DNA from: Paenibacillus sp. J5C2022
GTDB taxonomy: Bacteria; Bacillota; Bacilli; Paenibacillales; Paenibacillaceae
Direction of reading: 5' to 3'
Assembly (NCBI RefSeq): GCF_025567625.1
Contig: NZ_JAOQJC010000017.1
Span: 1-64,000, forward strand
Length of the DNA stretch: 64,000 nucleotides
In this document: positions 25,291-34,774 of the stretch, piece by piece
Numbering within the stretch: the stretch's first letter is position 1
How the letters are laid out: each line of letters opens with the position of its first letter
Notes under the pieces: model-generated
What the model saw: the letters and a program-made list of their open reading frames with translations, nothing else
Told to the model about the DNA's origin: nothing
The model's database searches: none
Made by a program: the position numbers and the translations under genes

Positions 25291-26010
25291 TTACTTCGGA
25301 ACCTCCAGCTTGTAGCCGACGCCCCATACGGTCGTAATCATGCCCGCAGCTTCAGGCGACACCTTGTTCAGCTTCTCCCGCAGCCGCTTCACATGCGTAT
25401 CCACCGTGCGCAAGTCGCCGAAGAACTCGTAATTCCATACATCCTTCAGCAGTTCTTCCCTGGAGAACACTTTGTCCGGGGACACGGCGAGATAATGCAG
25501 AAGCTCGTATTCCTTCGGCGTCAGGCTTACCTCCTGCCCGCCTGCCGTCACTCTATGCGCGTCATGCTCGATGACGAGATGCGGGAAGACGATATTGTTG
25601 CTCGTGTTCTTCTCCTTCGTCAGGAATGCTGTTGCCGAGGAACGGCGCAGAATCGCCTTGACGCGATAGATTACCTCGCGCGGGCTGAACGGCTTCACCA
25701 CATAATCGTCCGCACCTACCTCGAAGCCCTGCACGCGGTTCATCTCTTCCCCCTTGGCCGTGAGCATAATGACGGGAGTAGCCTTCACCTGGCGGAGACG
25801 TGAACACACCTCCACCCCGTCTATGCCCGGAAGCATGACGTCCAGCAGAATAAGCGCATAGTCGCCACTCACCGCCATACGCAGCGCGGACTCCCCATCT
25901 TCCGCTTCATCGATTGCATAGCCTTCCTTCTCCAAGTACATCTTCAGCAGTCGTCTAATTCTCTCTTCATCGTCAACGACCAATATGCGATTGCCGTAAT
26001 CTGGCATCAT
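25291..26010 (-). CDS. resD: Response regulator ResD
   Basis: A 239-residue OmpR/PhoB-type regulator for anaerobic respiration genes. The receiver shows the acidic pocket DDEERIRR, the phospho-acceptor LILLDVMLPG and KPFSPREV; the DNA-binding domain has LTPKEYELLHYL, VWNYEFFGDLRTVDTHVKRLREKL and VWGVGYKL. Start ATG 26010 behind GGAAGGAGC. It lies between resC and resE, as in B. subtilis. Confidence 0.95.
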   Translation of the reverse strand: MMPDYGNRILVVDDEERIRRLLKMYLEKEGYAIDEAEDGESALRMAVSGDYALILLDVMLPGIDGVEVCSRLRQVKATPVIMLTAKGEEMNRVQGFEVGADDYVVKPFSPREVIYRVKAILRRSSATAFLTKEKNTSNNIVFPHLVIEHDAHRVTAGGQEVSLTPKEYELLHYLAVSPDKVFSREELLKDVWNYEFFGDLRTVDTHVKRLREKLNKVSPEAAGMITTVWGVGYKLEVPK

Positions 26011-26043
26011 TGCAGCTCCTTCCCGCTACTTTCTTCTCCTCTA

Positions 26044-27303
26044 TTATACACCTGCATACGAATGCAGTCCCGCGATGATCAGATTGACTCCGATCAGCGT
26101 GAATAATACGATGACGAAGCCGATAACCGCCAGCCATGCGGACGGACGGCCCTGCCAGCCGCGAGACAGCCGGAAGTGAAGATAAGCGCTGTAGAACAGC
26201 CATGTAATGAGGGCCCATACTTCCTTCGGGTCCCACCCCCAGAATCTGCCCCAGGCAATCTCTGCCCAGATCATCGCGAAGATCAGGCCGCCCAACGTAA
26301 AGATCGGGAAGCCGATCGCGATGGCGCGATAACTGATCTCGTCCAGATCGTCAGGATCAATGCCGTCCATGAAGGGATGAATAACCGCTCCGAGACGCTT
26401 CCTGAACGCCAAGCGCAGCAGTCCGTACAGAATCGTCCCTGCAATGATGGACCAAATGACCGTATTCAGCTTGCGTCCGGCGCTTACGCCGTTCATCCAG
26501 TCCGGCGCTTGGAATAGTGGCTGCTCCATACCGAGGAACGGCTGCATCGCGACAACTTCGCTATTGTATGGCTTCACGATCGGCGGCAGCGTATAATGCT
26601 CATCTTCCACAATCGTCTGGACAACTCCCTTGTCGTCCACCAGCGCCTTCTCTCTCGTAAAATCCGCTTCGTAGCCTGCTGCGCGGAACGCGAACACGAC
26701 AATAATGAAGCCGATAATGACCGTAATGGCATAAAGCGTGAATTCTACCCAGAATTGCGCCTTCCTGGCACGCTTGCCCTTGTCGTTAAAGTCTGTAACG
26801 CGAAGCAAATACATCAAGCCCGCGGCAAATCCTACGGCGAAGAAGGCTTCACCGAGCGCTGCCGTCGTTACATGCACCTTCAGCCAGATAGAGCTCAGAG
26901 CCGGGATAAGCGGCTGAACCTCCTGCGGAAAGACGGATGCATACGCAATGATGATCACTGTAAGCGGAAGGGCGAACATGCCCAGAATCGGCTTGCGGTA
27001 AATCAGAAATACGATGGTATACGCGATCATAATCGCCATTCCGAGAAACGTCATGAACTCGTACATGTTGCTCGTCGGTATCTGCCCGCTGCCGATCCAG
27101 CGGGTGAAGAAGAAAGTGAGATGCGCCGCCAAGCCGAGGCTTGACACGAAAAAGGCGATTTTCCCCCACTTTTTCTCATGCTTCTGAGGATCGCGGTTGC
27201 TCCACTTTTTGCCTGCAATTGCGATCATATAAAACAGAAATGCGAAGCAATACAGAAAAAATGCCGCCAAAAATACGTCACTGCTGAAATCGAGTAAACT
27301 CAC
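26044..27303 (-). CDS. resC: Cytochrome c biogenesis protein ResC (CcsA/CcsB-type)
   Basis: A 419-residue multi-pass protein, one half of the System II haem handling complex with ResB. The tryptophan-rich haem motif WGRFWGWDPKEVWALITWLFYSAYLH is near residue 345, with His residues in transmembrane contexts (VHVTTAALGEAFFAVGFA). Start is GTG 27303, overlapping the resB stop by 4 bases. Mutual dependence with resB is implied. Confidence 0.95.
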   Translation of the reverse strand: MSLLDFSSDVFLAAFFLYCFAFLFYMIAIAGKKWSNRDPQKHEKKWGKIAFFVSSLGLAAHLTFFFTRWIGSGQIPTSNMYEFMTFLGMAIMIAYTIVFLIYRKPILGMFALPLTVIIIAYASVFPQEVQPLIPALSSIWLKVHVTTAALGEAFFAVGFAAGLMYLLRVTDFNDKGKRARKAQFWVEFTLYAITVIIGFIIVVFAFRAAGYEADFTREKALVDDKGVVQTIVEDEHYTLPPIVKPYNSEVVAMQPFLGMEQPLFQAPDWMNGVSAGRKLNTVIWSIIAGTILYGLLRLAFRKRLGAVIHPFMDGIDPDDLDEISYRAIAIGFPIFTLGGLIFAMIWAEIAWGRFWGWDPKEVWALITWLFYSAYLHFRLSRGWQGRPSAWLAVIGFVIVLFTLIGVNLIIAGLHSYAGV

Positions 27304-28979
27304 GCGTTTTTCCCTCCGTTATCCAGAGACTTGGGGTCGATATCGATCCCTGTCTTCTTCAATGCTGCCGCGACATCCTTACGCATGCCGAACCAGTTTT
27401 TATTCGTATGTGCGCCCAGCGCAAGCTCGCTGTCATCCACTCGCAGCCATATGCGGCGGTGCTGCCAGTATGAGCCCATTAACAAGCCGATCATGGAAAA
27501 TGCCGCGCCAATCCAGATATAAGGGAGCGCACGATCCACACGGACATTCAAATACGTCGACGCTTCAGAGAACTCTACATTCTCCATGCCGTCCACCCTG
27601 ATCTCAATCTTCTCCGACAGTTCCCGGTTGATCGTATCTTGCGAGAATCTGACCTTATCCTTCTGCATTGGAAAGTACATATACGGCTCTCCTTCCGGAA
27701 GCAGCCCCGGACCTTTCACTGTGAAGATGAAGGCAGGCGCGTTCGGCTCCCTGGAAAGTGTCGTTGGATCTCCATTGCTGTCCAGACCGAACTCCATAAA
27801 GTTCGCATACAATTCCAAAGTGAACGGACCAAGCTGATGCGTCGTCTCGGCGTCCTTCATGGGCAGATAGAATGGGCCGTATATGTCGCCCGTACGCTTG
27901 TCCTCCAACACCGGATGAACGGCATTGAGCCGGGGATTCAGATCGAAATCGAATTGATACAGCTTCAAGCCTTTGTATTTAAGCGGGTCATTCACAATGA
28001 TGGAGTGCCGCTTCACTTCCTTCAGGACGGGCTCGTTCAGCGAATCCAAGCCGCAGTTTTCCACACATTCGTACAAGACGGCTTTCGTCTCGAAGTTTTT
28101 GGCGCGCATCGTGCCCTTCAGCTCTTCGGGAAGATCCTCCTCGGCATAATATTCCACGATGAACTTCTCGCTCTTGATATAGTACTGATCGTTCGTGCCG
28201 GGGACGGGCACCGTATCGCCATCCGTAATTTTCACATACTCGTCCATCTCCCAGCCAGGGATGCTTCTGGCCAGTGCCGCGAGCAGGAACAGGATAAGGC
28301 CGATATGATTAATATAAGGCCCCCATCGGCTGAAGCGGTTTTTCTCAGCGAGCAAAGCGGTGCCGTCCCGATGGACCTTGTAACCTTTGCGCTTCAGCGC
28401 ATCGGCGAACTGTTCCGTCCATTCGTTGGCATCGCTTTCTAATTTCTCCTTGTAGACTGTCTTCTGCCTGAGAATGAATTGATGATGCTTGCGGATCTGC
28501 TGCTTCTTGAGTGCACGATACAGCGGAAGCACCCGGTCCAGGCTGCATATGATCAGAGATGCGCCGATCATGACGAGCAGCGTAATGAACCACCAGCTTT
28601 CATAGGTATGGGACAATCCAAGCAAGTAATAGATTTTCCCCGTCAGGCCGTATGTCTCCTCGTAGTGGGAAGCCGCGTCGAACGTTTTGCTTATGAATGT
28701 GCTCTCTTGGGGATAGACCGTGCCGAGCATCGCTCCAAGGAACGTAATAACAATTAAGTAGATGGCTATCTTCACCGAGGACAAGAAGTTCCATATCCGG
28801 TCTATCGGATTGGGGTTGCTCTTCTGCGACCTTCTGGCAACGCCGTCGTACCGCATCTCAAGCGGTGTTTCCGCTTGCAGCAGCTCTTGGTCCAGCGGCT
28901 TGCCGCAGGATTCGCACAGTACGGTTCCGACGGCGTTCTGGTGACCGCACTCGCATTTCGTATTTTCCGGTAGTAACAA
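27300..28979 (-). CDS. resB: Cytochrome c biogenesis protein ResB
   Basis: A 559-residue membrane protein. The N-terminal zinc ribbon CECGHQNAVGTVLCESCGKPL (about 9-29) is a Firmicutes ResB feature; membrane helices lie near 65-85, 125-145, 222-240 and 510-530, with a large extracytoplasmic domain between the third and last. With ResC it transfers haem to apocytochrome c. Start is TTG 28979 behind AGGAGGTCATCAC. Confidence 0.94.
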   Translation of the reverse strand: MLLPENTKCECGHQNAVGTVLCESCGKPLDQELLQAETPLEMRYDGVARRSQKSNPNPIDRIWNFLSSVKIAIYLIVITFLGAMLGTVYPQESTFISKTFDAASHYEETYGLTGKIYYLLGLSHTYESWWFITLLVMIGASLIICSLDRVLPLYRALKKQQIRKHHQFILRQKTVYKEKLESDANEWTEQFADALKRKGYKVHRDGTALLAEKNRFSRWGPYINHIGLILFLLAALARSIPGWEMDEYVKITDGDTVPVPGTNDQYYIKSEKFIVEYYAEEDLPEELKGTMRAKNFETKAVLYECVENCGLDSLNEPVLKEVKRHSIIVNDPLKYKGLKLYQFDFDLNPRLNAVHPVLEDKRTGDIYGPFYLPMKDAETTHQLGPFTLELYANFMEFGLDSNGDPTTLSREPNAPAFIFTVKGPGLLPEGEPYMYFPMQKDKVRFSQDTINRELSEKIEIRVDGMENVEFSEASTYLNVRVDRALPYIWIGAAFSMIGLLMGSYWQHRRIWLRVDDSELALGAHTNKNWFGMRKDVAAALKKTGIDIDPKSLDNGGKNA

Positions 28980-28990
28980 GTGATGACCTC

Positions 28991-29521
28991 CTATGACTGC
29001 AGCAGACGTTCAACTCTGACGTCAATCTGTTCTTCGCTCATCCCCCCGACGACGACCTCCATCAGCTTGCCGTCCGGCTTCACGAAGAATGTCGTCGGAT
29101 ATTGGCGCAAGCCGTACTTACGCTCGGTCTTGCGGTTGACATCGCGCAGGATGGGATAGCTTAAGTTGAACCGCTTTACGAAGTTGTTGACCGAGAGCGT
29201 GTCCTCGCTCAGATTGATCGCAAGAATGACCAGCCCATCGTCCTTCCACTTCTCGTATTGCCGTTCGAATTCGGGCATCTCCTTCACACACGGCTCGCAG
29301 AACGTTCCCCAGAAGTTAATGATGACGGGCTGTCCCTCGTAATCGGACAGAGATTGCGGATTACCGCCAAGATCAGCCAGCGTGAATGCAGGCGGCTCCA
29401 TTCCCACCTCGATCTGCCCCGTATCCTCTTTGCCGAACAACGTACTCCCGATGGCATATCCGCCGATGAGGAAGACGGCGATCAGAATAATAATTTGCAC
29501 TTTCTTTCGGTTTTTTCCCAT
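28991..29521 (-). CDS. resA: Thiol-disulfide oxidoreductase ResA
   Basis: A 176-residue membrane-anchored thioredoxin-fold protein that reduces the haem-binding CXXCH of apocytochrome c. N-terminal anchor IIILIAVFLIGGYAIGSTLF (about 10-29); active site FWGTFCEPCVKEMPEF (CEPC, near 74-77), the family's characteristic CxPC; the cis-Pro segment is QYPTTFFV. GGTGGTGAG precedes the ATG. First gene of the res operon on this strand. Confidence 0.94.
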   Translation of the reverse strand: MGKNRKKVQIIILIAVFLIGGYAIGSTLFGKEDTGQIEVGMEPPAFTLADLGGNPQSLSDYEGQPVIINFWGTFCEPCVKEMPEFERQYEKWKDDGLVILAINLSEDTLSVNNFVKRFNLSYPILRDVNRKTERKYGLRQYPTTFFVKPDGKLMEVVVGGMSEEQIDVRVERLLQS

Positions 29522-29604
29522 TATGTGTTCTCACCACCAATATGTCATGCACATTGACTTCATTATAACGAAAAGTCGACGGCAAATACTGCCGCCGCCG
29601 TTCA

Positions 29605-30345
29605 CTATTTATGAACTTTATGTGTCTTGCGCGCTAGGTCCAGCAGCTCCTTCACCTCTTGTGGCGTCAAGTGTCTGAACTTGCCCCGACGCAGCGATTC
29701 GAGACCCAGCTCACCGAATCGGATGCGGCGAAGCCGTGTTACTTTGTGTCCGATCGCTTCGAACATCCGCCTGACTTGACGGTTGCGTCCTTCATGGATC
29801 GTAATGGACACAGTGGCCTTATTCCCATCCATATCCACATCCACATATTCCACTTCGGCGGGAGAAGTCATGCCGTCCTCCAGCTTAATGCCCTTCTGCA
29901 GCTGCTCCAGCGCAGTTCCGTGCGGGATGCCATTGACGCTCGCATGATACGTCTTCGGCACATGATGCTTGGGATGGGTAAGCAGGTTCGCGAACTCTCC
30001 GTCGTTCGTCAGCAGCAGAAGTCCTTCCGTATCGTAATCCAGTCGTCCAACTGGATAGACGCGTTCCTTAATGCCGGTCAGGAAATCCGTGACGACCTTC
30101 CGGCCCTTGGGATCGGTCGCGCTCGTAATGACGCCCTTGGGCTTGTTCAACATCAAGTAAAGCTTGTTCTCTCCGCGTATCGGCTTGCCGTTCACGGTAA
30201 TGACGTCGGCTGCGGCATCTGCTTTGGCGCCGAGCGTAGTCACCTTCTCTCCGTTAACCTCTACGACACCGGATTGAATAAGCTCTTCGCATTTGCGGCG
30301 GGAAGCTACGCCCGCTTGCGCTAATATTTTCTGTAAACGTTCCAA
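29605..30345 (-). CDS. rluB: 23S rRNA pseudouridine(2605) synthase RluB
   Basis: A 246-residue RNA-modifying enzyme. N-terminal S4 RNA-binding domain (LERLQKILAQAGVASRRKCEELI, 1-60) and the synthase domain with catalytic Asp in GRLDYDTEGLLLLTNDGE. The start is TTG 30345, as GAGGTGAAACAA lies directly before it; the ATG codons upstream have no comparable SD. The C-terminus is a short basic tail ending RKTHKVHK. Confidence 0.93.
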   Translation of the reverse strand: MERLQKILAQAGVASRRKCEELIQSGVVEVNGEKVTTLGAKADAAADVITVNGKPIRGENKLYLMLNKPKGVITSATDPKGRKVVTDFLTGIKERVYPVGRLDYDTEGLLLLTNDGEFANLLTHPKHHVPKTYHASVNGIPHGTALEQLQKGIKLEDGMTSPAEVEYVDVDMDGNKATVSITIHEGRNRQVRRMFEAIGHKVTRLRRIRFGELGLESLRRGKFRHLTPQEVKELLDLARKTHKVHK

Positions 30346-30399
30346 TTGTTTCACCTCACTCTCCATCATAACGATATCGAGTGCAAATCACAAGCGAGA

Positions 30400-30936
30400 T
30401 TATCTGAATATGTACATGCAGATCATAATGGCCGCGACGAATCCGACCATGTCGGAGAACAAGCCTACCTTCAATGCATAGCGCGTACGTCTCACGGCGA
30501 CAGCTCCGAAGTATACGGTCAACACATACAAAGTCGTATCCGTACTTCCTTGTATCGTAGAAGCGATTCGGCCGATCATGGAATCCGGTCCGTAAGTGCC
30601 GATCAGATCTGCGGTAAAAGCAAGCGAACCCGCGCCGGTCAGCGGCCGCAGCAAGCCAAGCGGAAGCACTTCGCTCGGTATGCCGAGCCAGTCGAACAGC
30701 GGACGTACAGCAGACAGCATCAGCTCCATCGCCCCGGATGCACGGAACATGCTGATGGCCACCATCATGCCGACCAGATGGGGAATGATGCTAATGGCCG
30801 TTCCGAAGCCGTCCTTCGCTCCCTCCACGAATGTCTCGTATACGGGCAGCTTCCTTCTCATAGCTGCATATAAGGGAATGAATACGATAATGGCCGGGAT
30901 CATCCAGGAGGATATCGTGGAGAACCAATTATACAA
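30400..30936 (-). CDS. spmB: Spore maturation protein SpmB
   Basis: A 178-residue multi-pass protein required with SpmA for core dehydration of the spore. Start TTG 30936 behind GGAGG is chosen; it gives exactly the family length and overlaps the spmA stop by 8 bases. Family segments: VEGAKDGFGTAISIIPHLVGMMVAISMFRASGAMELM and GSTDTTLYVLTVYFGAVAVRRTRYAL. The nucleoside-transporter-like fold is predicted from homologues. Confidence 0.94.
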   Translation of the reverse strand: MYNWFSTISSWMIPAIIVFIPLYAAMRRKLPVYETFVEGAKDGFGTAISIIPHLVGMMVAISMFRASGAMELMLSAVRPLFDWLGIPSEVLPLGLLRPLTGAGSLAFTADLIGTYGPDSMIGRIASTIQGSTDTTLYVLTVYFGAVAVRRTRYALKVGLFSDMVGFVAAIMICMYIFR

Positions 30937-31588
30937 CCTCGCCACCTCCCGAGGCAGGAACATGGCTGCTTGTCTTGTTGTGGTTGCCTGCAGCAGGGGT
31001 TCTAGGCGGGGATTGCGCTCTGCTGCGGTACCACCGATCTGCGGCAATCGCGGCAAAGGTGGCGATGAATGTCGCTGCCAGCGTTGTACCGATAATTTCC
31101 GCAGGATTGGCGGAGCCGTAATTCATCCGAATGGCGATCAAGGTGGTAGGTACGAGGGTTATGCTGGACGTATTGAGAGCCAGTAAAGTGCACATCGCCG
31201 GCGTCGCCGTCTCTTTGTCCGGATTCAGCTTCTGCAGCTCCTGCATCGCCCGGATGCCCATCGGAGTTGCCGCGTTGCCTAGACCGAACAGATTCGCACT
31301 AAGATTGCTCATAATATAGCCTATCGCAGGATGGTCCTTCGGAACATCGGGGAACAGCCAGCGAACGATCGGTCCCAGCATGACCGCCAGCTTCTTCAGC
31401 AATCCAGCGTCTTCGGCTATTCGCATCATGCCGAGCCAGAACACCATAATGCTGATCAGCCCAAAGCTGACCGTCACTCCCGATTTTGCCCCATCGAAGG
31501 CGGCTGCCGTCACCGTGTCCATCTTGCCGGTGAATGCGGCTACTACTACGCTGGCGGCAATAAAGAACAGCCATATCCAATTCACCAT
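30929..31588 (-). CDS. spmA: Spore maturation protein SpmA
   Basis: A 219-residue multi-pass membrane protein. FDGAKSGVTVSFGLISIMVFWLGMMRIAEDAGLLKKL and NLFGLGNAATPMGIRAMQELQKLNP are SpmA hallmarks. The C-terminal 35 residues are polar and proline-rich. Start ATG 31588 behind GGAGGCGTAACT. Overlaps spmB by 8 bases; 25 bases downstream of the carboxypeptidase gene. Confidence 0.95.
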   Translation of the reverse strand: MVNWIWLFFIAASVVVAAFTGKMDTVTAAAFDGAKSGVTVSFGLISIMVFWLGMMRIAEDAGLLKKLAVMLGPIVRWLFPDVPKDHPAIGYIMSNLSANLFGLGNAATPMGIRAMQELQKLNPDKETATPAMCTLLALNTSSITLVPTTLIAIRMNYGSANPAEIIGTTLAATFIATFAAIAADRWYRSRAQSPPRTPAAGNHNKTSSHVPASGGGEVV

Positions 31589-31613
31589 AGTTACGCCTCC
31601 CCTCCCATTCTCC

Positions 31614-32801
31614 CTATCGGCTTGCGCCAATCGCTCTCTTCCATTTATCCTTAATGGAGTCCCCATATTTGCTCGCTTTGCGGAATTGCTTCAACGACTG
31701 TTCCGAACGCTTCACATGTGCACGCGTCTTCAGCTTGGCGCTGCCCGACTCGTACAACGGTACGGCGCCGATCCGCTCTCCGTTCAACCGCCAGCTCATT
31801 ATGCCTCTGTCGCCGAGAGCGTAGGCTTCACTAGCCTGATCCGTCCAACTGATCTGTCTCGTGAGGACGGATTGCTCGTCGTCTTCCAGCGGGTAACGGA
31901 AGCTCTGTCCCAGCACAATCGTCGTTCCATCAACGCTCTCCCCTTTGGATGCGATCTGTTGCAAAGGGTAATGCTGAAAGCCCCAATCCAGCAAGTCTCG
32001 ATGATCCGCCCAGTCATCGCCATCGTTAATGGTTACTGCTGCAAGCTGCTGTCCGTTCCGGGTAGCCGAGCTGACGAGACAGCGGAACGATTTTTTCGTG
32101 TAACCGGTTTTCACGCCATCCGCCCCATCGTACATCGTCAGCATTTTATTTTTGTTCCTCCAGCTGTAATCCCACGAATCGTTGGGATTAGGCGCTTTCT
32201 TCTGCTTTGTTGCCACGATTTCCGCGAATACATCGTTATGCAGAGCATAGGCGGTAAGCTTGGCCAGATCGTTGGCAGAGGAATAGTGTCCATCCGCATC
32301 CAGTCCGTGCGGATTGCGGAACTGAGTATGTGCGAGTCCGAGGAACGCCGCTTTCTCATTCATCAGATGAACGAAGCCTTCTTCTGTTCCCCCCACATGT
32401 TCGGCGATAGCGGTAGCCGCATCATTGCCGGATCGAAGCATCAGTCCGAATAGCATGTTCGACAGACTCATCTCCTCGTCGAGCTGCAAGTAGATGGACG
32501 ATCCTTCTTTGCCGACCGCTCGCTTGGATACTTTCACGGTATCGCGGACATCGCCATGCTCGATCGCAACGATCGCCGTCATAATTTTGGTCAAGCTCGC
32601 AATGCGAAGCTCTTCATCTCCATTGTAGCTGTATAGCAATCTGCCTGAGGCTACGTCAATTAATGCGGCTGCTTTGGCATTCGTTTCAATTTCATCAGGT
32701 ACGGCAGAGACGACTGGCGTCATCCATAATCCGGCTATAAGCACAGCCGTTAAAGCGATCATGACGGATCGATTGCTTTTGGATTTGGTGTTGTAGCTCA
32801 T
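31614..32801 (-). CDS. D-alanyl-D-alanine carboxypeptidase, DacB/DacF type
   Basis: A 395-residue penicillin-binding protein trimming peptidoglycan stem peptides. Signal peptide (about 10-33, MIALTAVLIAGLWMTPVVSA), then the class-C/low-molecular-mass triad: SLTK (Ser-x-x-Lys, near 62), SGN (near 125) and KTG (near 230). The position upstream of spmA-spmB matches dacB, the sporulation enzyme, but the DacF branch is similar; the symbol is therefore left open. Start ATG 32801; SD AGGAG lies 12 bases upstream, rather distant. Confidence 0.88.
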   Translation of the reverse strand: MSYNTKSKSNRSVMIALTAVLIAGLWMTPVVSAVPDEIETNAKAAALIDVASGRLLYSYNGDEELRIASLTKIMTAIVAIEHGDVRDTVKVSKRAVGKEGSSIYLQLDEEMSLSNMLFGLMLRSGNDAATAIAEHVGGTEEGFVHLMNEKAAFLGLAHTQFRNPHGLDADGHYSSANDLAKLTAYALHNDVFAEIVATKQKKAPNPNDSWDYSWRNKNKMLTMYDGADGVKTGYTKKSFRCLVSSATRNGQQLAAVTINDGDDWADHRDLLDWGFQHYPLQQIASKGESVDGTTIVLGQSFRYPLEDDEQSVLTRQISWTDQASEAYALGDRGIMSWRLNGERIGAVPLYESGSAKLKTRAHVKRSEQSLKQFRKASKYGDSIKDKWKRAIGASR

Positions 32802-32919
32802 GATGTTCGTTGACTCCTCTCGTTGACTTTGCAATGTAGAGTTCTGCTTTAGCGTTCCATCGTTAAGGATAGTATATGCTTGTACATGATGGTGTAGACG
32901 AATAGTGGGGTGTAAAAAA

Positions 32920-32944
32920 TGAAAAACTGCCCTTGCGGGCAGTT
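32920..32944 (-). terminator. Terminator of gerW-ytfI
   Basis: AACTGCCC (32925-32932) / GGGCAGTT (32937-32944), perfect 8-bp stem with a 4-base loop; T-run TTTTC on the minus strand. It separates gerW from the carboxypeptidase gene. Confidence 0.9.
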
Positions 32945-32970
32945 CAGGGCGCGATGATTGCTCATCTTGC

Positions 32971-33459
32971 TTATTGTAGCGAATCGTCATCAATAATGGC
33001 TGCAGTTTCAACGTAGTCCGTACCGCTGCCGTTAGCCGTTTTTTTGAACATGGTCTGAAGCTTATCCACAACGCCAGGGGCGGATTCGATAATACGCTCA
33101 TACAGATGCGTTTGATTGTCCAGCGGTACGATTTTCACACCATGCGCTCCTACTACGAGGAATGCGATTGGCGTAATGGATACGCCGCCTCCGCTGCCGC
33201 CACCGAACGGCATATGCACGGATGCTTTATGAGCATCGGACCCGCCTCCGCTCCCGCCGTTGCCGTGATGCCTCTCCGCCTCGCCCATCTTGAATTCGCT
33301 GCCGCCTGCCACGAAGCCGAAGCCAACTTTGGATATCGGCATAATGACGCTGCCATCCGGCGTTTGGACGGGATCGCCGACGATCGTATTGACATCGACC
33401 ATTTCCTTGATATTTTCCATTGCGGTTTGCATTAGGCCTTGAATAGGATGTTCTGCCAT
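32971..33459 (-). CDS. gerW: GerW-family sporulation protein (YtfJ)
   Basis: A 162-residue protein. It begins MAEHPIQGLMQTAMENIKEMVDVNTIVGDPVQTPDG, the family signature, followed by ISKVGFGFVAGGSEF, a Gly/His/Ser-rich stretch (NGGSGGGSDAHKAS), and ITPIAFLVVGAHGVKIVPLD. By family knowledge it is spore-associated and needed for normal germination. ATG 33459 follows GAAAGGAGGCG; the longer in-frame reading overlaps ytfI and is not used. In B. subtilis this gene is elsewhere (ytfJ). Confidence 0.9.
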   Translation of the reverse strand: MAEHPIQGLMQTAMENIKEMVDVNTIVGDPVQTPDGSVIMPISKVGFGFVAGGSEFKMGEAERHHGNGGSGGGSDAHKASVHMPFGGGSGGGVSITPIAFLVVGAHGVKIVPLDNQTHLYERIIESAPGVVDKLQTMFKKTANGSGTDYVETAAIIDDDSLQ

Positions 33460-34115
33460 GCTTTGACGCCTCCTTTCCATTTCTTCATGCGAACCAATAG
33501 CTGTAGCCCGGCAAGGATAGCATAACCGAAGGGTATTTTCGCTATGCACGACCATTCCGTTGAAAATGCAGGGCGCGCAAAATCGGGATTGACGCTCATG
33601 ACCGGTTGGGCTTTCAATTGCACCAGTTGGGACAGCAAGCCGATAATCGACGACTTCACCGACCAGACCAAGCCTGTTGCCATCGCCGTCCACATGGCAT
33701 CGCCTGTTCCGACCGAGGTTGACCATCTCCACTCCACCAATTTCACTCTGGCAAGCGTTCTCTTTGCCCACACCTTCAAGTTCCGGGTCAGATGGAGCAC
33801 ATCCTTGAATCTCTCTATCCCGCTCGCTACCTTCTCCGCGTCGATATCCTCTTCATCGTGCTTCCAGGAGCCGATGCCGGCTCCGGCCTTCCCTCTTTCT
33901 TCTACTACCTTCAGCGCATCGCCCTGCCATTTCATTACCGGCACTTTCATCTTATAGGCGAGAAGACCGAACAGCCCCCTCACCCTAAGCTCTATCTCAT
34001 CATTTTTCCCTTGCTTGGCAAATTGCGCCGTTATTACGATTGGCGACAACATCGCGATGAAAAGCAGCATAAAAAAACCGCAGGCTACTATCCAACCGTA
34101 CAGGGTAGCGAGCAT
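33432..34115 (-). CDS. DUF2953-type membrane protein (YtfI)
   Basis: A 227-residue protein with an N-terminal helix (YGWIVACGFFMLLFIAMLSP) and a C-terminal hydrophobic region (CIAKIPFGYAILAGLQLL). ELRVRGLFGLLAYKMKVP and W-rich WRWSTSVGTGDAMWTA resemble the DUF2953 family. It overlaps gerW by 28 bases, preserving the ytfI-ytfJ pair. Start ATG 34115 behind GGGGAGGATAACG. Function unknown. Confidence 0.8.
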   Translation of the reverse strand: MLATLYGWIVACGFFMLLFIAMLSPIVITAQFAKQGKNDEIELRVRGLFGLLAYKMKVPVMKWQGDALKVVEERGKAGAGIGSWKHDEEDIDAEKVASGIERFKDVLHLTRNLKVWAKRTLARVKLVEWRWSTSVGTGDAMWTAMATGLVWSVKSSIIGLLSQLVQLKAQPVMSVNPDFARPAFSTEWSCIAKIPFGYAILAGLQLLVRMKKWKGGVKAWQNILFKA

Positions 34116-34174
34116 CGTTATCCTCCCCGATTCCCCAATTATGGTTAAATATAGTATGGCCATGCGGTCAATTC

Positions 34175-34774
34175 TCATTCTTTAATTTCATCAATTGTGA
34201 TTTGACGGCCTTCCAGCCGTTCGAACAGCATCTGCGTGCCGTCATCCAGCTCATCCAGATCGATATCGCGCGGTTCGGGCAATTCCTTCAAAGAAGGAAG
34301 CCCGAAGTAGTCCAGGAAAGCTTTCGTCGTGCCGTACAGAATCGGTCTGCCAATCGCTTCTGCACGTCCAACCTCTTCGATCAAATCCTTGGAGACGAGC
34401 GTATGTATGGCCCGGTCCGACTTCACGCCGCGAATTTCTTCAATATCGATTCGTGTAATCGGTTGTCTATACGCCACAATCGACAGCGTCTCCAGAGCCG
34501 CCTGAGACAGCTGTGCACGGGTCGGCGTATAAGCCATTCGTTCAAAGTAGGGAGCATGCTCCGCATTGGTCGTCAAGCGGAATGCGGCAGCTACCTCCGC
34601 AATCTGGACGCCTCTTCGTTCACGCTCCAGATCGCGCTGCAGATCGTAGACCAGGTCCACTGCGAATTCCGGATCGATCTCCATAATATCGGCTAGCTGC
34701 CGCTTCGTCAGCCCTTCGTCTCCGGCCATAAACAGCAAGCCCTCAATAATCGATTTCAAGTTCTGATAATCCAT
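34175..34774 (-). CDS. scpB: Condensin subunit ScpB
   Basis: A 199-residue winged-helix kleisin-partner (Kite) of the SMC-ScpAB complex for chromosome segregation. Conserved RAQLSQAALETLSIVAYRQPITRIDIEEIRGVKSDR (about 92-128) and GRPILYGTTKAFLDYFGL. The start ATG 34774 follows GGGGGAAG. It overlaps scpA by 32 bases, so the subunits are coupled. Confidence 0.95.
   Translation of the reverse strand: MDYQNLKSIIEGLLFMAGDEGLTKRQLADIMEIDPEFAVDLVYDLQRDLERERRGVQIAEVAAAFRLTTNAEHAPYFERMAYTPTRAQLSQAALETLSIVAYRQPITRIDIEEIRGVKSDRAIHTLVSKDLIEEVGRAEAIGRPILYGTTKAFLDYFGLPSLKELPEPRDIDLDELDDGTQMLFERLEGRQITIDEIKE

Noticed and set aside
31380..32453. 357-codon open frame on the plus strand
   Set aside because: It is antisense to spmA and the carboxypeptidase gene, has no SD or family motif, and follows from their codon bias.
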